Of a stretch of 64,000 bases of DNA, positions 51,598-63,637 are shown piece by piece. Made by a program: the position numbers and the translations under genes. The DNA is from Phycomyces blakesleeanus NRRL 1555(-) (Eukaryota > Mucoromycota > Mucoromycetes > Mucorales > Phycomycetaceae): assembly GCF_001638985.1 (NCBI RefSeq), contig NW_017265145.1, positions 1,218,353 through 1,282,352 of the forward strand, in the 5' to 3' direction. The notes beneath the pieces were generated by a model, which worked only from the letters and a program-made list of their open reading frames with translations, had not been told where the DNA came from and did no database searches. Position 1 is the stretch's first letter. Every line of letters starts with the position of its first letter.

Positions 51598-53293
51598 TAC
51601 ATTTCGAAAGGCTTGAGAAAGTCTTTCAATGTATTTTTCAATACTCTCAAAGACAAGATCCAGAGATTTTATAGCAGATATACTTTTTTCAAAACATGAT
51701 GTACACTTTCTACTCTTTGCAACGTTGTACACCCAAAATGCATCAATTTGGAAATAAGGTAGCCTGCCCACTTCTCCTTACATACAACCCACTTGACATT
51801 GAAGTAAACTGCAGCTGGCACTTTTTGCTTGCCATTTTTTATCTTTGTACTATTAGAAACTTTGTTTTTCTTGGTTATATTATGGACCGTGCTGGCTATG
51901 TATCCTGCAAGTTATTCCTTTCTTTCTTCCAAGCCTACTTTTTCCAAAACAGCCTTCTCTATGCTATTTAACATGTGTCAATAGCAAAGCATCTTACTTT
52001 TATCTGGAAATACACTGTCCAGAGCGTTCATCAATGCAGTGCACTTGTCTGTCACAGACACTGTGATCAGTGTCTTTCCTTTGAAAACAAAAGACTCAAG
52101 TTGCTGAAGAAACCAAAGATATGTGCATTGCTGTTCATTAGAGACACAGGCAAAGACAACTGAGAAAGATTTGAGGGTTTCTCGTCCAAGATTGTAGATA
52201 TCTTCCACGCAAATTAGGAACATCTCCAAGTTATTGGTAAAATATGTTACATCAACCATCATAACTTCCGATAAGCAATAAGCTCTCTCCATCATCTTTT
52301 AGATGATAAAAAATATCATTTCCAGCGAAATGCCTCCATTTATGTTGTTGTGTGTTTAGAAAACTTTTGTTTCCATCATCTCAACAAGTCTAGTTTCTGC
52401 ATTCTGAATAACAGGGCTAGAAACTCAAGCAAAATCAGTCTTGATATTGCTTGTATTGCTAACTTACAGCATATAAACATCATCTATTCCATTCATGATA
52501 ATTCTTTGGATTTCACAAGTCTTGGCCTTTGTCTCTACAAGCTTAGAAATTTGTCTGACATCTTAAGCAGCAACTCTCAACAATCCCCCTTTAAAAGTTA
52601 GTTCTAAGCATTTGTCATCAAAGAAGATAATTATAGAAGCTCTCATTTCATTGGAAGCTTTCAAGAGAAGATATCACCTGATTCCTTTTTTGTATGATAG
52701 TTTTATCATATATAAACATCCAGTTTTTGAGCTAGGACAAGTTTTAACACAATCACAGTCTTCAATTTTATGAGTGTTTCTATAATGACTACCCTGGTGC
52801 ACCTTAAGTAAACTCGGTTTGGTTTATGGTCTTTGATTACAAGAGTGAGATTGTTAGAAAGTGTATACTCTTGCATCTTAAAGATTGCTACATTCATGTT
52901 GACATAGTCATTGATTGGTGTAGTAATAAAATCTTTTTGAACAGAATAATATTTATTTCTGTCAACAAGAACTGATTCTCTATTGCTAGTATTCATGTTA
53001 AAGTGATTTCTATTGAGACATTATTAACATTATTTTTATAAATACTAATCTGTAATATTAGAAGTAGCAGTCTTGTTTCTTCTGAAATAAAATTATGTTA
53101 TTTAGAAGATGTCTGATGCTTATAGGATTAATATATAAAAGAAAATAAGGTTTAATAATAGGTTTTTCACTAATTTCTTCAGGGCACAAGTTTTTTTTGC
53201 ATTAAGCCCCTCTGCTACCATTGAAAGCTAGACCATAGTCACTTTCCAGGAGTTCAATACACAATGGAAAGCAGTGTTTAGAATATTTCTAAT

Positions 53294-53346
53294 ACTCTAC
53301 AGAAACGTCAGACCCAAGAGGAAAAGTGTCGGGCCCAAATAATAAC
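53294..53346 (-). repeat. MULE inverted repeat, right
   Basis: Inverse partner of 47375-47425; see that entry for the shared core. Confidence 0.7.
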
Positions 53347-53635
53347 TGATTCATCTATATCTGAAGTATCATATACTACTATTCTCAGAACTGTCTTTTT
53401 ATTTTCGCATACATATAATATTTATATACTTATACCTTCAAAACCTTCTTCAATGAAAACAACTCTCACACTATCACATATAATTTTTAAAACTTCTGAC
53501 TTTTAGTATATCTTTAAATATCCAGCTCTAAACAAACAGTCATTATCTAACACAAAGTTCTGTCATAGTAATCTCTCTTTATAGATGCACATCATAATTC
53601 TCAAATCTATATTATATAAAACAATCTTGGACTTA

Positions 53636-54179
53636 TTAGGGACCTTGGACACATCATATAAAATTTATTTAGATGGAGATTGTGTTCTTAAAAAAGATTA
53701 GTATTTTTCAAAATCATATTATTTTATATGATATAAAAACATGATATAAAATGTGTTGACCAATCATCTTTCAACATTTTATATTGTTAAACTAATGATG
53801 ACATAAAACTTGAAATAAAGAACAAATTATGTTTTTAAGTAAGTATATAAAGAAGTCTATATAGTGCCAGCATTAGTTTTTTTCTCTTTTATTTGCACAA
53901 GCATTCTACATATACAAATATTAATTAGTATCTAATAGCTTTAATGTCTAAAAAATTAAACAGCTATTACAATTTAATGGCAAAAAGTAACAAACTTTAG
54001 TTTGCACTAATTGAATGATTTTAAGTTCATGAGTTAAGTAAATTAACATGATCAATAAATGAAATATCTCACATTTTCATTGTATATAGAAGCTTTGGAT
54101 GTGAAACATGAGATCGTATAAAATTACATATATGGTTAAATGTTTCAAAAAAATTATATGATGTGTTCAAGGTCCCTAT
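53636..54179. mobile_element. 544-bp MITE with TA-type ends
   Basis: Non-coding element with inverted ends: left AGGGACCTTGGACACATCAT at 53638 and right its complement with one change, ending at 54177, about 25 bp matching. TA lies at 53634-53635 and 54180-54181; reading the repeat from there leaves a mismatch at the outermost base, so a 3-bp ATT duplication is an alternative. No transposase is encoded. Confidence 0.78.
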
Positions 54180-55952
54180 TATAATCTTAAATATTTACTT
54201 TAAGTTAACTGTTAGTATAATAAATAGTATAAAATAATATAGACAACAAAGACATATTATAACAGCCATTAGATAGAACTACTGACTAATCATGTCATCT
54301 GATAAAAGCACTGCCAAAAACTATAATATAAAAGGTTAGTTTTATAATTTATAATTCCTTTAATTGTATTTAGGTTAAGTATTTAGTGACGTTGCTACTT
54401 TAACAGATATTCAGTGTTCAATTCCCATTGAAATATAAATTTTGTTTTTATTAGTTTTTTGATGGATAGAATATTTTGTTGTTCCTGATCTAGAATATCT
54501 TTCAATTCACTATAAACATATTCGAATTGGTCAAGCTTTAACACAGGAGTAAGCAAATAAGAGAGACAATAAAAAGATGATTTTTATTATATTGATTTGA
54601 GTTATTTTATATAGTTTTTGAAATGATTATTTATTTTTGACTACACTCAAGTAGTGTCTAGTAATTACTGTAGAAAAAAAGTTGCTGTAAATTCCAAAAA
54701 ATGGCAACTTTCAATAAAAACCATGCAACTTTGTTTAAACTCCTATAACCATACCAAATATAGGGCAGTTTGAGCTCTTTTTTGTTTTTTGAGATTTAAT
54801 TCAAATATATTTTTTGGATTTTTAATTCAGAAAGCCATTTTAGGTAAATATTGTATACTAAACTGCTTACAGATTACAAGGTTGAGTAAAGGAACAAACA
54901 TGGCCTACAAAATTACTTATACATCACAAGAGATTTTTTTTGTATAATCATATCCCAAAAGTGTTGTCGGTGTACTACCGAGTCTATGACTACCATATAG
55001 GGAAGTCCTATTTTTGATGAGGGTTGCTGGCTAAAAATAATTTGTATTTTGAAAATAGATTTTAGAAATATCAAAAATGATTCAAAATTGGATTTGTTTC
55101 AAATAATTTTTGGGTTGAAAAATAGGTTTTTATTATTTATTTTTTTGGTATATTTTAGGCTGTAAAAAAAAATAGAAAAAATCTAGGTTGGGCCACATAA
55201 TCCCTATACAGTAGCACACCAGCCTACTAATACTACTGGAAATAGTAGTAGTATAGCTGCCTGTATCAATGACTGCAGATTACATGGCTGCTTTATAGTA
55301 AGCTACTATTCCTAACTAAACGCAAAAGATAAATACATTGTCATGGATGCCTTTGGAACCAATGATTCTGGATACTTGAATACTAAGAGACTTGAAAGCA
55401 CGAGCGCCAAAAAACTCTAAGACAATATGACAAATAATTAGTAATCAGGCTTAGAGATGTTTGAGAAAATTTTATCTTTAAATCTGCTAGCTGATTTGTA
55501 ATTATAGACAGGTAAATATCTAAAAGTAATAAAAAATAAAAGTCATTATTATGTTGCTTTGTAAGCAAAGTATATAGTTATTACCTTTTTACTCATTTAA
55601 CCAGATGACAATAAAACTAATTTATAAATCAGATTAGTATGATTAATAAATACATTGTTATATGAAGCTACTCTGATAGTCAGCATACCTTTTCAGTAAG
55701 GGTATTTAGACATAACTTTACTACTATAAATGTTGCAAACGTGTTAGAGTATCTTAGAGATAGAAGCACTCTAAACAACAAATCTTTTGGAATGAATTTG
55801 TGGGAAAAAGAAGATAAAAGCACATCATTTTTATTTTATAGAAGCTACGAGAAAAAAATATGATTGGTGCGCTGACATTAAATATCAGTTTTTGTATCCT
55901 ATAAATTCAAATAATTTATCTAAGTCATTTTGTACATTTGCTTACTTTTCTT
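54180..55952. other. AT-rich spacer, no gene seen
   Basis: Very AT-rich with no coding frame. It may include the 5' non-coding end of the following KDZ/Plavaka-like element; its terminal repeat was not located. Confidence 0.5.
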
Positions 55953-58900
55953 ATGCCAAAAAACAGAAGACATAAACGCACTATACTTAATAGTCCAATC
56001 TCTCAAAGGCCAGGCAAATACAATTTTAGCACAAATGATAGAGAGTTTAGTTGTCCAGACTGGAGAACCACTTATACTCGCTCATGGAATCTTCGTTGAC
56101 ATCTTAAGAATGTTCACCAGATCTCTAATGTAGACTTGGAGAACTCTTTGAATTACTTCGATGATAAAACAGCAACAGTAACAACAACAATAACAACAAC
56201 AATACCAGCAGAAACAATGGCCGAGTTTCAAATATTTGAAACAGACAATGATGTTAATTCAGCAGATAAATACTCCAGCAATAGCAAAAAATACGATGAC
56301 AAAAACAATATTATTGATGATTATTTCAATGATGATACTACCAACAATTATGTTCTTTCTGCTGTAAATGAGTATCTAGAATCTGCAGTAAATGGCAAAA
56401 TGAACATAGACAACTTTGGAAACTTGGAAGGATTTATACTAAACACTGACACTAATAACCAATCTAACTCTGGATTTCATCCATTCCCTGATCTCCAATC
56501 TATGGTTCTATTTGAACTTATTGACAGTGATAATGATATGCTTTCTCAAAGAATGGTGAAGAAGATTCTTGCTGCTATGAACTTGATTATTAAGATATAT
56601 GCTGAAACACCAACTGGAAAAGTATTTAAGTTATCTTGCTTAGATAACCTTATGAACTACCAAACTAGAAAAGGAAACAAGACCTCTGTGCTTCCCTCTC
56701 TACACCAAGAAATACAAGTACCTAACAATACTGAACATATATACCTCAACCTGCCATCTACCCACTTTGAATTTCTCATGTCAAATGCAAAAAAGTGTGA
56801 TTTAATTGCTTCCTTACCCGATCATACTCCCGGACAAGCTATTTCTTTGCAACAAGGCGAAAAATGGAGAAACCATCCTTTATTTCAGCAGCCAATGTTT
56901 ACTGTGAACAGTGTCAATATTTGGGCCGGAGATATCCTTTACTTGAAGGCTAACAATCCTATGCTACGCTTTTTGGTTGAGTCATTTCATACAGCAAACA
57001 GCCATATTTATGCAAGAGGTTATATGATTAGAATTATTTCAGACAAATGTCACGGTGTAGAAATCGCTGCTACTGATATTAATATAGAGCTTATTGACCA
57101 TGTTAATAACAATCGTCTTGAAGAAGCATGCTATTTGAGCATATCACTGCAGTATACCGCAACATTATGTCCTGTTCATTACACTCTCCTTTTTACCCAA
57201 CATCCTATGAAACAACAAATTCCTAATGCACCGGCCAATACATTTTACAAAGTTATGATAGTACCATTAATACTTTTTACTGATGATACTTCTGGAAACT
57301 TGTTAAAGCAATACAATCCTTATGAAAGTTGGTTAATGAAATGTGCTGGGTTGGCATTTAGAGATAGGCTCTCCATAGAAAACATTCAATTTATTGCTAC
57401 AGTTCCTAAGAAAAACGGTGCAAAAGGTGTGTCTATCTTACCTGTAATGGTCTGTGATCTCAAGGCCCTTGAAAAGGGTGTAGTTATGTTCTGTGAAAAA
57501 GAAAATCAGTATGTTCTTGTCATTGCCCCTGTTCTCTGGATTGAAGCCGATACACCTTGCCATTCTGAACTTTGTAGATTATCTGGCTCAACGTCTTTGT
57601 ATCCTTATAGAAAATGTTATGTATGCATTCACAGACTAAAGGATTCTCTTCCAGCCAAAGAATACTGTACCGAGCCCCATAAGAGAAGAACCCAGGAACA
57701 TTATGTGCTTGCTAATTTCATGTTGGACAGAACAACCATCATACCCAATGCCCCAACAGACAGATGTAACTTGCCTGCCAAAGACTTAAGCTTCAAGGAT
57801 CGCTCGACTGGATCTCTTTTGGAACTAGATGCTTTTAACCCATCAAGGGATATGCCTGTAGAGATTCTTCCCACTATTCTTCTTGGAATTGAAAAGTATA
57901 TGGTTATCCATCTTATGAACAGTATTCTTAAAAGCAAAAAAGATGTAATTCAATGACTCAAAACATGTTTAGATGATTACAAATGCTCAACTAGATTATC
58001 GCGCAAATTCACAAGAAATATCAATCGCTCAGGATCCTATGTTGGTAGAGATTTTAAGGTGCTCTTGCAAATTCTCTCTGTTATCCTTGTCACTGATTTT
58101 TCGAATGAGCCCATACTAGACCGTATCAAACCTTGCTTTGTTGAACTTGGCTGCCTATGTTCCCTAGTATTTGTTCGAGAGGTAACCTCAGGTTTTGATG
58201 ACTATCTTGTTGGAGTGGACCTATCTGTAAGACGTTTGCTTGGGCAATTACACGACTACAATACTTTTAAGAGAGCTGAAGTCAAAGAAAAGAACAAAAC
58301 TGCAAAAATAAAGAAGAAGTACACTGCATTCTGCACGAAGCCTAAAATTCACAACTTGACCCACATGAAAGATGATATTCAATGATTCGGTACTGCTCTT
58401 CAATTTGAAACTGAAAAAGGTGAATAATTTAATAAGCATATTTGCGAACATCTCTTTCACACAAACCATAAGAATACCTCGCAAGATGTCTGTCTCAAAT
58501 TTGCAAAACAGGCAGCATTACAGCATGTTATGGATGGTGGCTCTTGACTTAACGAAAATGGACAACATGAAAGACTAGGAAGTGGAATCGCAACCTTTCT
58601 TCAAGGAAACAATGAAAAAAAGTTCTGTTTTTTATTCTTTGGTGGTTCAAGAGACTTTACTGATAACAATGATACTAGTGATATAGATGAAGAACGTATC
58701 AAGAACAATTCTTTTGGTGCCTTTATTTTTAACAATGACTCTTTCTCCTGACCCCATATTGGATATGTTTCTGAATTAGTTGTTACTTTTCTTGAACTTG
58801 TTGCTCGCACTGAAGATGACAAGAAAAATAACTATGCAAAAGCTGTCTTGACAGACCACCGTACTGACCTTTCCCACTTGAAACTTGTTTGCAAACTTGA

Positions 58901-58994
58901 TATGCACCTTTATCGCAATTCTTTTTACATCATAAACTTGAGTAAGTTTGGCTTCTACTGGTTTTTTAAAAACAACTTTTTATTATATGAGTAA
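55953..58994 (+). pseudogene. KDZ/Plavaka-like transposase, six nonsense codons
   Basis: A single frame of 1014 codons from ATG 55953 (MPKNRRHKRTILNSP) to TAA 58992-58994, with no frameshift and six internal stops: TGA 56097, TGA 57954, TGA 58383, TAA 58425, TGA 58545, TGA 58749. The N-terminus holds a C2H2 finger (FSCPD...HLKNVH), with the second Cys changed to Trp. The core has PLILFTDDTSGNLLKQYNPY, the family hallmark, and LPVMVCDLKALEKGVVMFCE, ADTPCHSELCRLSG and YPYRKCYVC. The C-terminal part has CFVELGCLCSLVFVREVTSG, TKPKIHNLTHMKDDI and FGTALQFETEKG. This matches KDZ/Plavaka-type DDE transposases of the CMC group. Terminal repeats were not located. The subgroup name is from memory of motifs, not a search. 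Confidence 0.78.
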
Positions 58995-60928
58995 ATATCT
59001 ACTACGTTCTTTCTATGCATGAATATGTTTCTACTATGCCTCTCTTTATAGAATATGCTTTTATTATGCTTTTTTTTATACAAATATGTTTTACTATGCT
59101 TTTCTTTTACTTGAAATTGTGATGAAGTCCTTTTTCTTTTCTCTTCAATTCCCGGCTTTCCTTAATAAAAATTTTGTTTTACTTGAACATTGTCTCTCTC
59201 ACTTAAAAAGTTTTTTGTCTCACTCAAAAAAAATTTGAGTAGTACTAAACCTACATTTCTTCTTTATATGAGTGGAAAAATTTGAGTTTTAAAATATTAC
59301 ACAGAAAAATTTTATATAAGCCAATCAAATTAACTATGAGCAAGCAATTGCCATATTTACTACTAAAAATCTCTTGTGGTGTATTTTGAATCTGAACTTT
59401 AAGAAGTCTTTCCTACTAAAAAGAAATGACTGTGATTGCTTTTTAATGCAGTTTTTTTTTATTCTGTAAAGTATTTTTCTTATTTCTTTTTATTTCTTTT
59501 TTTTCCACAAGGTCTAAAATTATTAAAAATCTTTAAAAGAAACACACTTAATAACTATGAAGGCTAGTATTAATAAAATACGAATCAGCAAAGTTAATAA
59601 AAGAAAATAACTTGTGAAGAATTGACAGAAAGATATCTGCATCATGTATAGTTTGGTTGTCAAGATTGCATGCATGCTCATTAGAAATCTTGGTAAATTT
59701 AGAGAAGTGCAGAGAATCTGTCTTCTTGTTTTTCAAAAGTAGGAATCAGATATAATTGTTGTGAATGAGTATTGATTACTGCTGAATCTGAGAGTAAGAC
59801 TGAAGGATAAAATAATATCCTCAGCTATTCCAGTCAAACGGATCTCCCTTTATGATATTATCTAATACACAGATCATCATACACATAATTGATTATTTAT
59901 TATTATCACCATGACATGGGATATACAAATACATATACATTATATATATGGCATCATTATATTTCATCTACATATTTCTTTTATTATACAAATACTTAAT
60001 TGAGAGACTACAACTACAACTATCTAATATTATGAAACATTACCCGAGTATCTGGGTCGGAATACTAAAATATTACCAATAGCATAAATGCTCTTCTTTA
60101 CCAAAACTCTTGGACTGATCTGACTGGAGAAGTATCATATCAATTGGTCTTTCCGGATCTTTCCAGAAGAACAATACTCCTGGAAGATGACTCATCGTGA
60201 TAAAGATTACTTAAGCACACACTGAATTACAAATTAGAAAAACATATAAATATCAGTAGATAGTTCCGTGTAGAAAGAGGATCGAATTTTATCATTCTTT
60301 TACTTTTCTTTTGAAATAAACAACCTACACAAGTTCTCACGAATTCTTTCGTCTATATTATATTTTGCTTTATTTTCTCCCCACAACAATAATAATGCTA
60401 GCACAAAGCAGGTTTATACTCTTTGTTGAAAAGAATCAATTAAGCAATATACATACCTTCATCAATATCATAGTATCTAGAGAATAGCTTTTTTTTAGAT
60501 AAAAAAATGAGAAAAATATTATATAAAAATACATATATATATATTATTTAGTAACTTTATAGCTTAAACTGTTTCTAAATATCATAAAAAATAGTACTCC
60601 TTCTTTTCATACTTCTTTATATTCAACTTGTATTATTTTGATCAATAAAAACTATAAAATTTCAATATAAAACCATATATTTATTGAATCAATTATAAGA
60701 ATAGAGATCCTTAAAAAAGGTATAGACTTGCCATATTTAGAATATTTAATTGAATTAGACACAAAAATAATCTGAAATTTTATAAATCATATTTGACATA
60801 ATCTAAAATCTCATAAATAGTATCTGCCCAAAAGTAATGCTTATAGGTTAATGTCTGGCATATTATTGACCTAGAAGAAAGTTGCAGGTTTGGGATTTAA
60901 GCACTGTTATTTTTTATAGTGAATACTA
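58995..60928. other. AT-rich spacer between two transposons
   Basis: No gene recognised. ATATG-rich imperfect repeats occur at about 59010-59100 (ATGTTTCTACTATGC-like units), perhaps part of the KDZ-like element's 3' end. Confidence 0.45.
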
Positions 60929-62268
60929 CAATCTTTCAAAAAAAGTCCTCATGACTTTAAAGTCTGCTTACTCATCTTTATCTGCAACCTCATTTCACAC
61001 TTACATTAATCTATAACCTTATAAACATGACACCTGCAAATTCAAATCAAAATAAAGGCAAATGCCCCATAAGCTTAAGAGGTTTTCAAATACTAAGAAG
61101 TCCATCATGATTGGAATATATAAAGCTGGAATTACCATTCCAGAAATCTTCCGCTCCGAAGGCATACCTGTCAAATCTCTTCGCAGTATAATAAAAAAGT
61201 ATAAGAAAACTGGCTTTGTCAAAGATAAGCCTCGTTCAGAAAGATCAAAGTGTCTTGATTCTAGAGGCAAGCATCATTTGGATAGACTTATAAGAAGTGA
61301 TCAGCGCCAGTCTTTATTGAATATTGCAAGAGATGTTAGAAATTTCACTAGTCATTACATCTCTGAAAATACAGTCAGTAAATAACTGCATAATCTGGGC
61401 ATATTCTCTTGTGCTGCAGCAAAGAAGTCTTGGCTAACTGAATAAGACATGGCCATTCGTTGCAAATGGGCAAAAGAAAGAATGGACTGGAAAGAAGAAT
61501 GGAAGACAGTTATATGGAGTGATAAATCAAATTTTCCTCTTTTCAGAGTAAATGGAAAAGTTTGCTCATGGAGAAAGGCTGGCAAGAGGCTTCACACAGA
61601 CTGTGTTCAACAAAAAGTATAAGGAAATGGAGGATCTGTAATGTTATGGGGCTGCATTACTGCTGAAGGAGTTGGACCACTTGCAGTTGTTAAGGGCACC
61701 ATAAATGCAAAAGTTTATGTGAAGATTATGGAAACTGTCTTTAAGTCATACTACTATGTTCTATCAAACAATGGTACAAAGATATATATGTTTCAAGAAG
61801 ATAATGTGCCATCCCATACTGCAAACATATCAAAGAAATGCAGAAAAGAGCTTGGTCTGGATGTTCTTGACTGGCCATCAAGAAGTCCAGATTTAAGTCC
61901 AATTGAAAATATCTGGAATATTTAGGATGACTGTGTTTGCGAAAGAGCTTGCCCACCTACAAATCTGAGGGAGTTTGAAGTAGCTTTGCAAGAAGAGTGG
62001 CAAAAAATAGATAGAAAAACATATGCAGATCTATGCCTCAAAATACATAACAGATTAGTAGTCATCAAAGAGAACAAAGGTGGGCATATCACATATTGAA
62101 TAAATAATCATATTTATACCAGACAAAGGTCTTTCTCTAAGCTTCATTATAGTTATATTCTGGCGGCCTCTATTACATATGTAAAGAACAAAAGAAATAT
62201 AAAGATAGACCTTTGCACTTCTATTCTCTCTGAAGTTTAAATTCATGATGACTTTTTTTGAAAGATTG
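60929..62268 (+). mobile_element. Complete Tc1-like element, DD34E
   Basis: A 1340-bp element with inverted ends of about 33 bp. Left starts CAATCTTTCAAAAAAAGTCC and right is its complement with one change in the first 25 bases. TA flanks both sides (60927-60928 and 62269-62270). It encodes one transposase frame on the plus strand. The ends are unrelated to those of the Tc1 at 50224, so this is a different family. Confidence 0.92.
61062..62099 (+). pseudogene. Tc1 transposase with four nonsense codons
   Basis: A 345-residue transposase frame, starting MPHKLKRFSNTKKSIMIGIY and ending GGHITY at TGA 62097-62099. It is interrupted only by TAA 61383, TAA 61443, TAA 61620 and TAG 61923; there is no frameshift. 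Paired helix-turn-helix regions cover about residues 10-107. Catalytic residues: Asp in TVIWSDKSNF, Asp in MFQEDNVPSHT, Glu in SPDLSPIENIW, with a 34-residue gap (DD34E). The last stop falls just after the catalytic Glu block, so the copy is inactive. Confidence 0.9.
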
Positions 62269-63442
62269 TACAAATTATTATAAACTGATTACAAATTTCT
62301 AAAATTATAAACTTGTCAGAATTGATATTGTAGATAGAAATTCTTAAGTCAGATATCCAATCAGTTATTCCTTTTAACATATGCCCTCAATGTTATACCA
62401 ATTGGTTCCCCTTTTTGTTAACCAAGACATATTATATTGCTTTCCATAAATGTAAAACCAATATGTCTTGGGTAAAATAATTAGATTACATAGTTTCACT
62501 TTTAAGAAGTCTATGAAGCATTTTGAGGATCGTGTCTTGTGGTGGGATTTGTTATGGAGATAATATAAAGTAAATTCAAATATTATATAAAGAATTCGTT
62601 TAGTATTGATGAATATTGTCTATATTTTTTATCTTATTCATATGAAAAAGACATAGTTCACCATAATATGTTATTATTGTTATTATTTGCAAAGACAGAC
62701 CCACTTTTGAAATAAGTAGTAATCTCAATAGTGATTTTGAAAAATAATATAGTTATATCTCAAAATCACCATTAACACCACAACTCCTAACTTATAATAT
62801 AGCTTTAGATATTTTATTATAGTATACATACCTCAATTGAGTAAAGAATAGACTCTACAACAAAAAATCAATTCCTTTTTGCTAATGAACCTAGCAAGTT
62901 AACAATCTCTAGAACTGTTATAGGTCAGGCACATATATACTACACACTTATAAAGTGTAAACCAACTATTACATAGCAGAGATATTAATTACAGAGATAT
63001 TAATAGTAACAATATTATTTTGTTACTTTAATAAACAACACTCTTACAGTATCTACCTTTTCTAATAATAACATACTAACTTGAAATCTAACCTGAATAC
63101 TTTACTTATAACATTGGTTTAGTTTCAATATATATATATCTTTCAGCACTTATGTATAAAATCACATCACATGACTTAGGCCGAGTTTGAAAAACATATT
63201 TTCAAGGAAACATGTAAAAATCATGTGACATATGTTGAGTTTTAATTATGTAAATTCCTGGTATTTTGGTATATAGTTAGATATAAATACTCTAAGATTT
63301 ATATCAATAAAAAGTATTCAATTCTCTATATTCCTATCTGTTTCTATTTATTTACAATGTTCTAGTTGGTGATGATCTATTATCAAAACTTATACAAGTT
63401 AAAATAATAAAAAGATATACCTAGTCGAGACTTGACAAACTA
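62269..63442. other. AT-rich spacer, no gene seen
   Basis: No coding frame or transposon domain recognised. It contains one short inverted repeat (62422-62471) and TTATAAA-type AT runs. Confidence 0.5.
62422..62471. repeat. 12-bp inverted repeat, 26-bp spacer
   Basis: CCAAGACATATT at 62422-62433 and its exact complement at 62460-62471. It could form a hairpin or be the ends of a tiny decayed element. Confidence 0.7.
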
Positions 63443-63637
63443 ATGAATAATCATTTTAATTCCTGCTTCTTTTGTAATAACAAGTCACTAGAACTTGTAT
63501 CACAAAAATTAAGCACAACACAAGAATTCGGGCACAACACAAACAACCAACTTGTTGCTCCCGATCTGGGTTGGTCTTCCTTTTACTATAACAAAGTCAA
63601 AAGGTCAAACCCACTGGAGATCAAGGAGTATACATAA
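63443..63637 (+). CDS. Small ORF, 64 codons, unknown
   Basis: Starts MNNHFNSCFFCNNKSLELVS and ends EIKEYT. CFFC gives one Cys pair, and the middle reads TTQEFGHNTNNQLVAPDLGW. The frame is less AT-rich than its flanks, which supports coding. It may be a complete small protein or the first exon of a gene or transposon ORF. No family is recognised. It lies in the transposon-rich part of the window. Confidence 0.4.
   Translation: MNNHFNSCFFCNNKSLELVSQKLSTTQEFGHNTNNQLVAPDLGWSSFYYNKVKRSNPLEIKEYT

Larger units (their letters stand above)
48807..52996 (-). pseudogene. MULE transposase: FAR1-like, MULE, SWIM, OTU
   Basis: Broken transposase in several blocks. 52996-52706: N-terminal FAR1-like DNA-binding region, LTLVIKDHKPNRVYLRCTR, then a frameshift before HYRNTHK and a Cys-rich part. 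52295-51978: MULE catalytic region with DVTYFTNNLEMF, LWFLQQLESFVF, VTDKCTALMNALDSVFPDKS; a TGA at 51978-51980 replaces the Trp expected in CYWH. About 51980-51598: frame with a TAA, then HFGCTTLQRVESVHHVLKK, then a frameshift. The Tc1 insert follows. 50221-49907: the same frame resumes, a TGA at 50138-50140, then a SWIM-type CKC...CCH finger. 49403-49116 and 49025-48807: OTU peptidase remains, ADGRHGFWVLAHLIYKDQ (catalytic Cys replaced by His) and NNDWTTVNL (expected His replaced by Asp). Confidence 0.75.
47375..53346 (-). mobile_element. Decayed MULE transposon with OTU domain
   Basis: A Mutator-like element about 6 kb long (4.6 kb without its nested insert). Its protein parts run on the minus strand from about 52996 to 48807. 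Inverted repeats at 47375-47425 and 53294-53346 are about 80% identical over 51 bp and share the 18-mer GACACTTTTCCTCTTGGG; they are taken as surviving parts of long terminal inverted repeats. True outer ends and the 9-11 bp target duplication were not found. A Tc1 element is inserted at 50224-51597. Confidence 0.65.

Noticed and set aside
54999..55207. Possible 200-bp element between TATAGGGA and TCCCTATA
   Set aside because: Only eight bases match at the ends and the next bases diverge; chance is likely in this composition.
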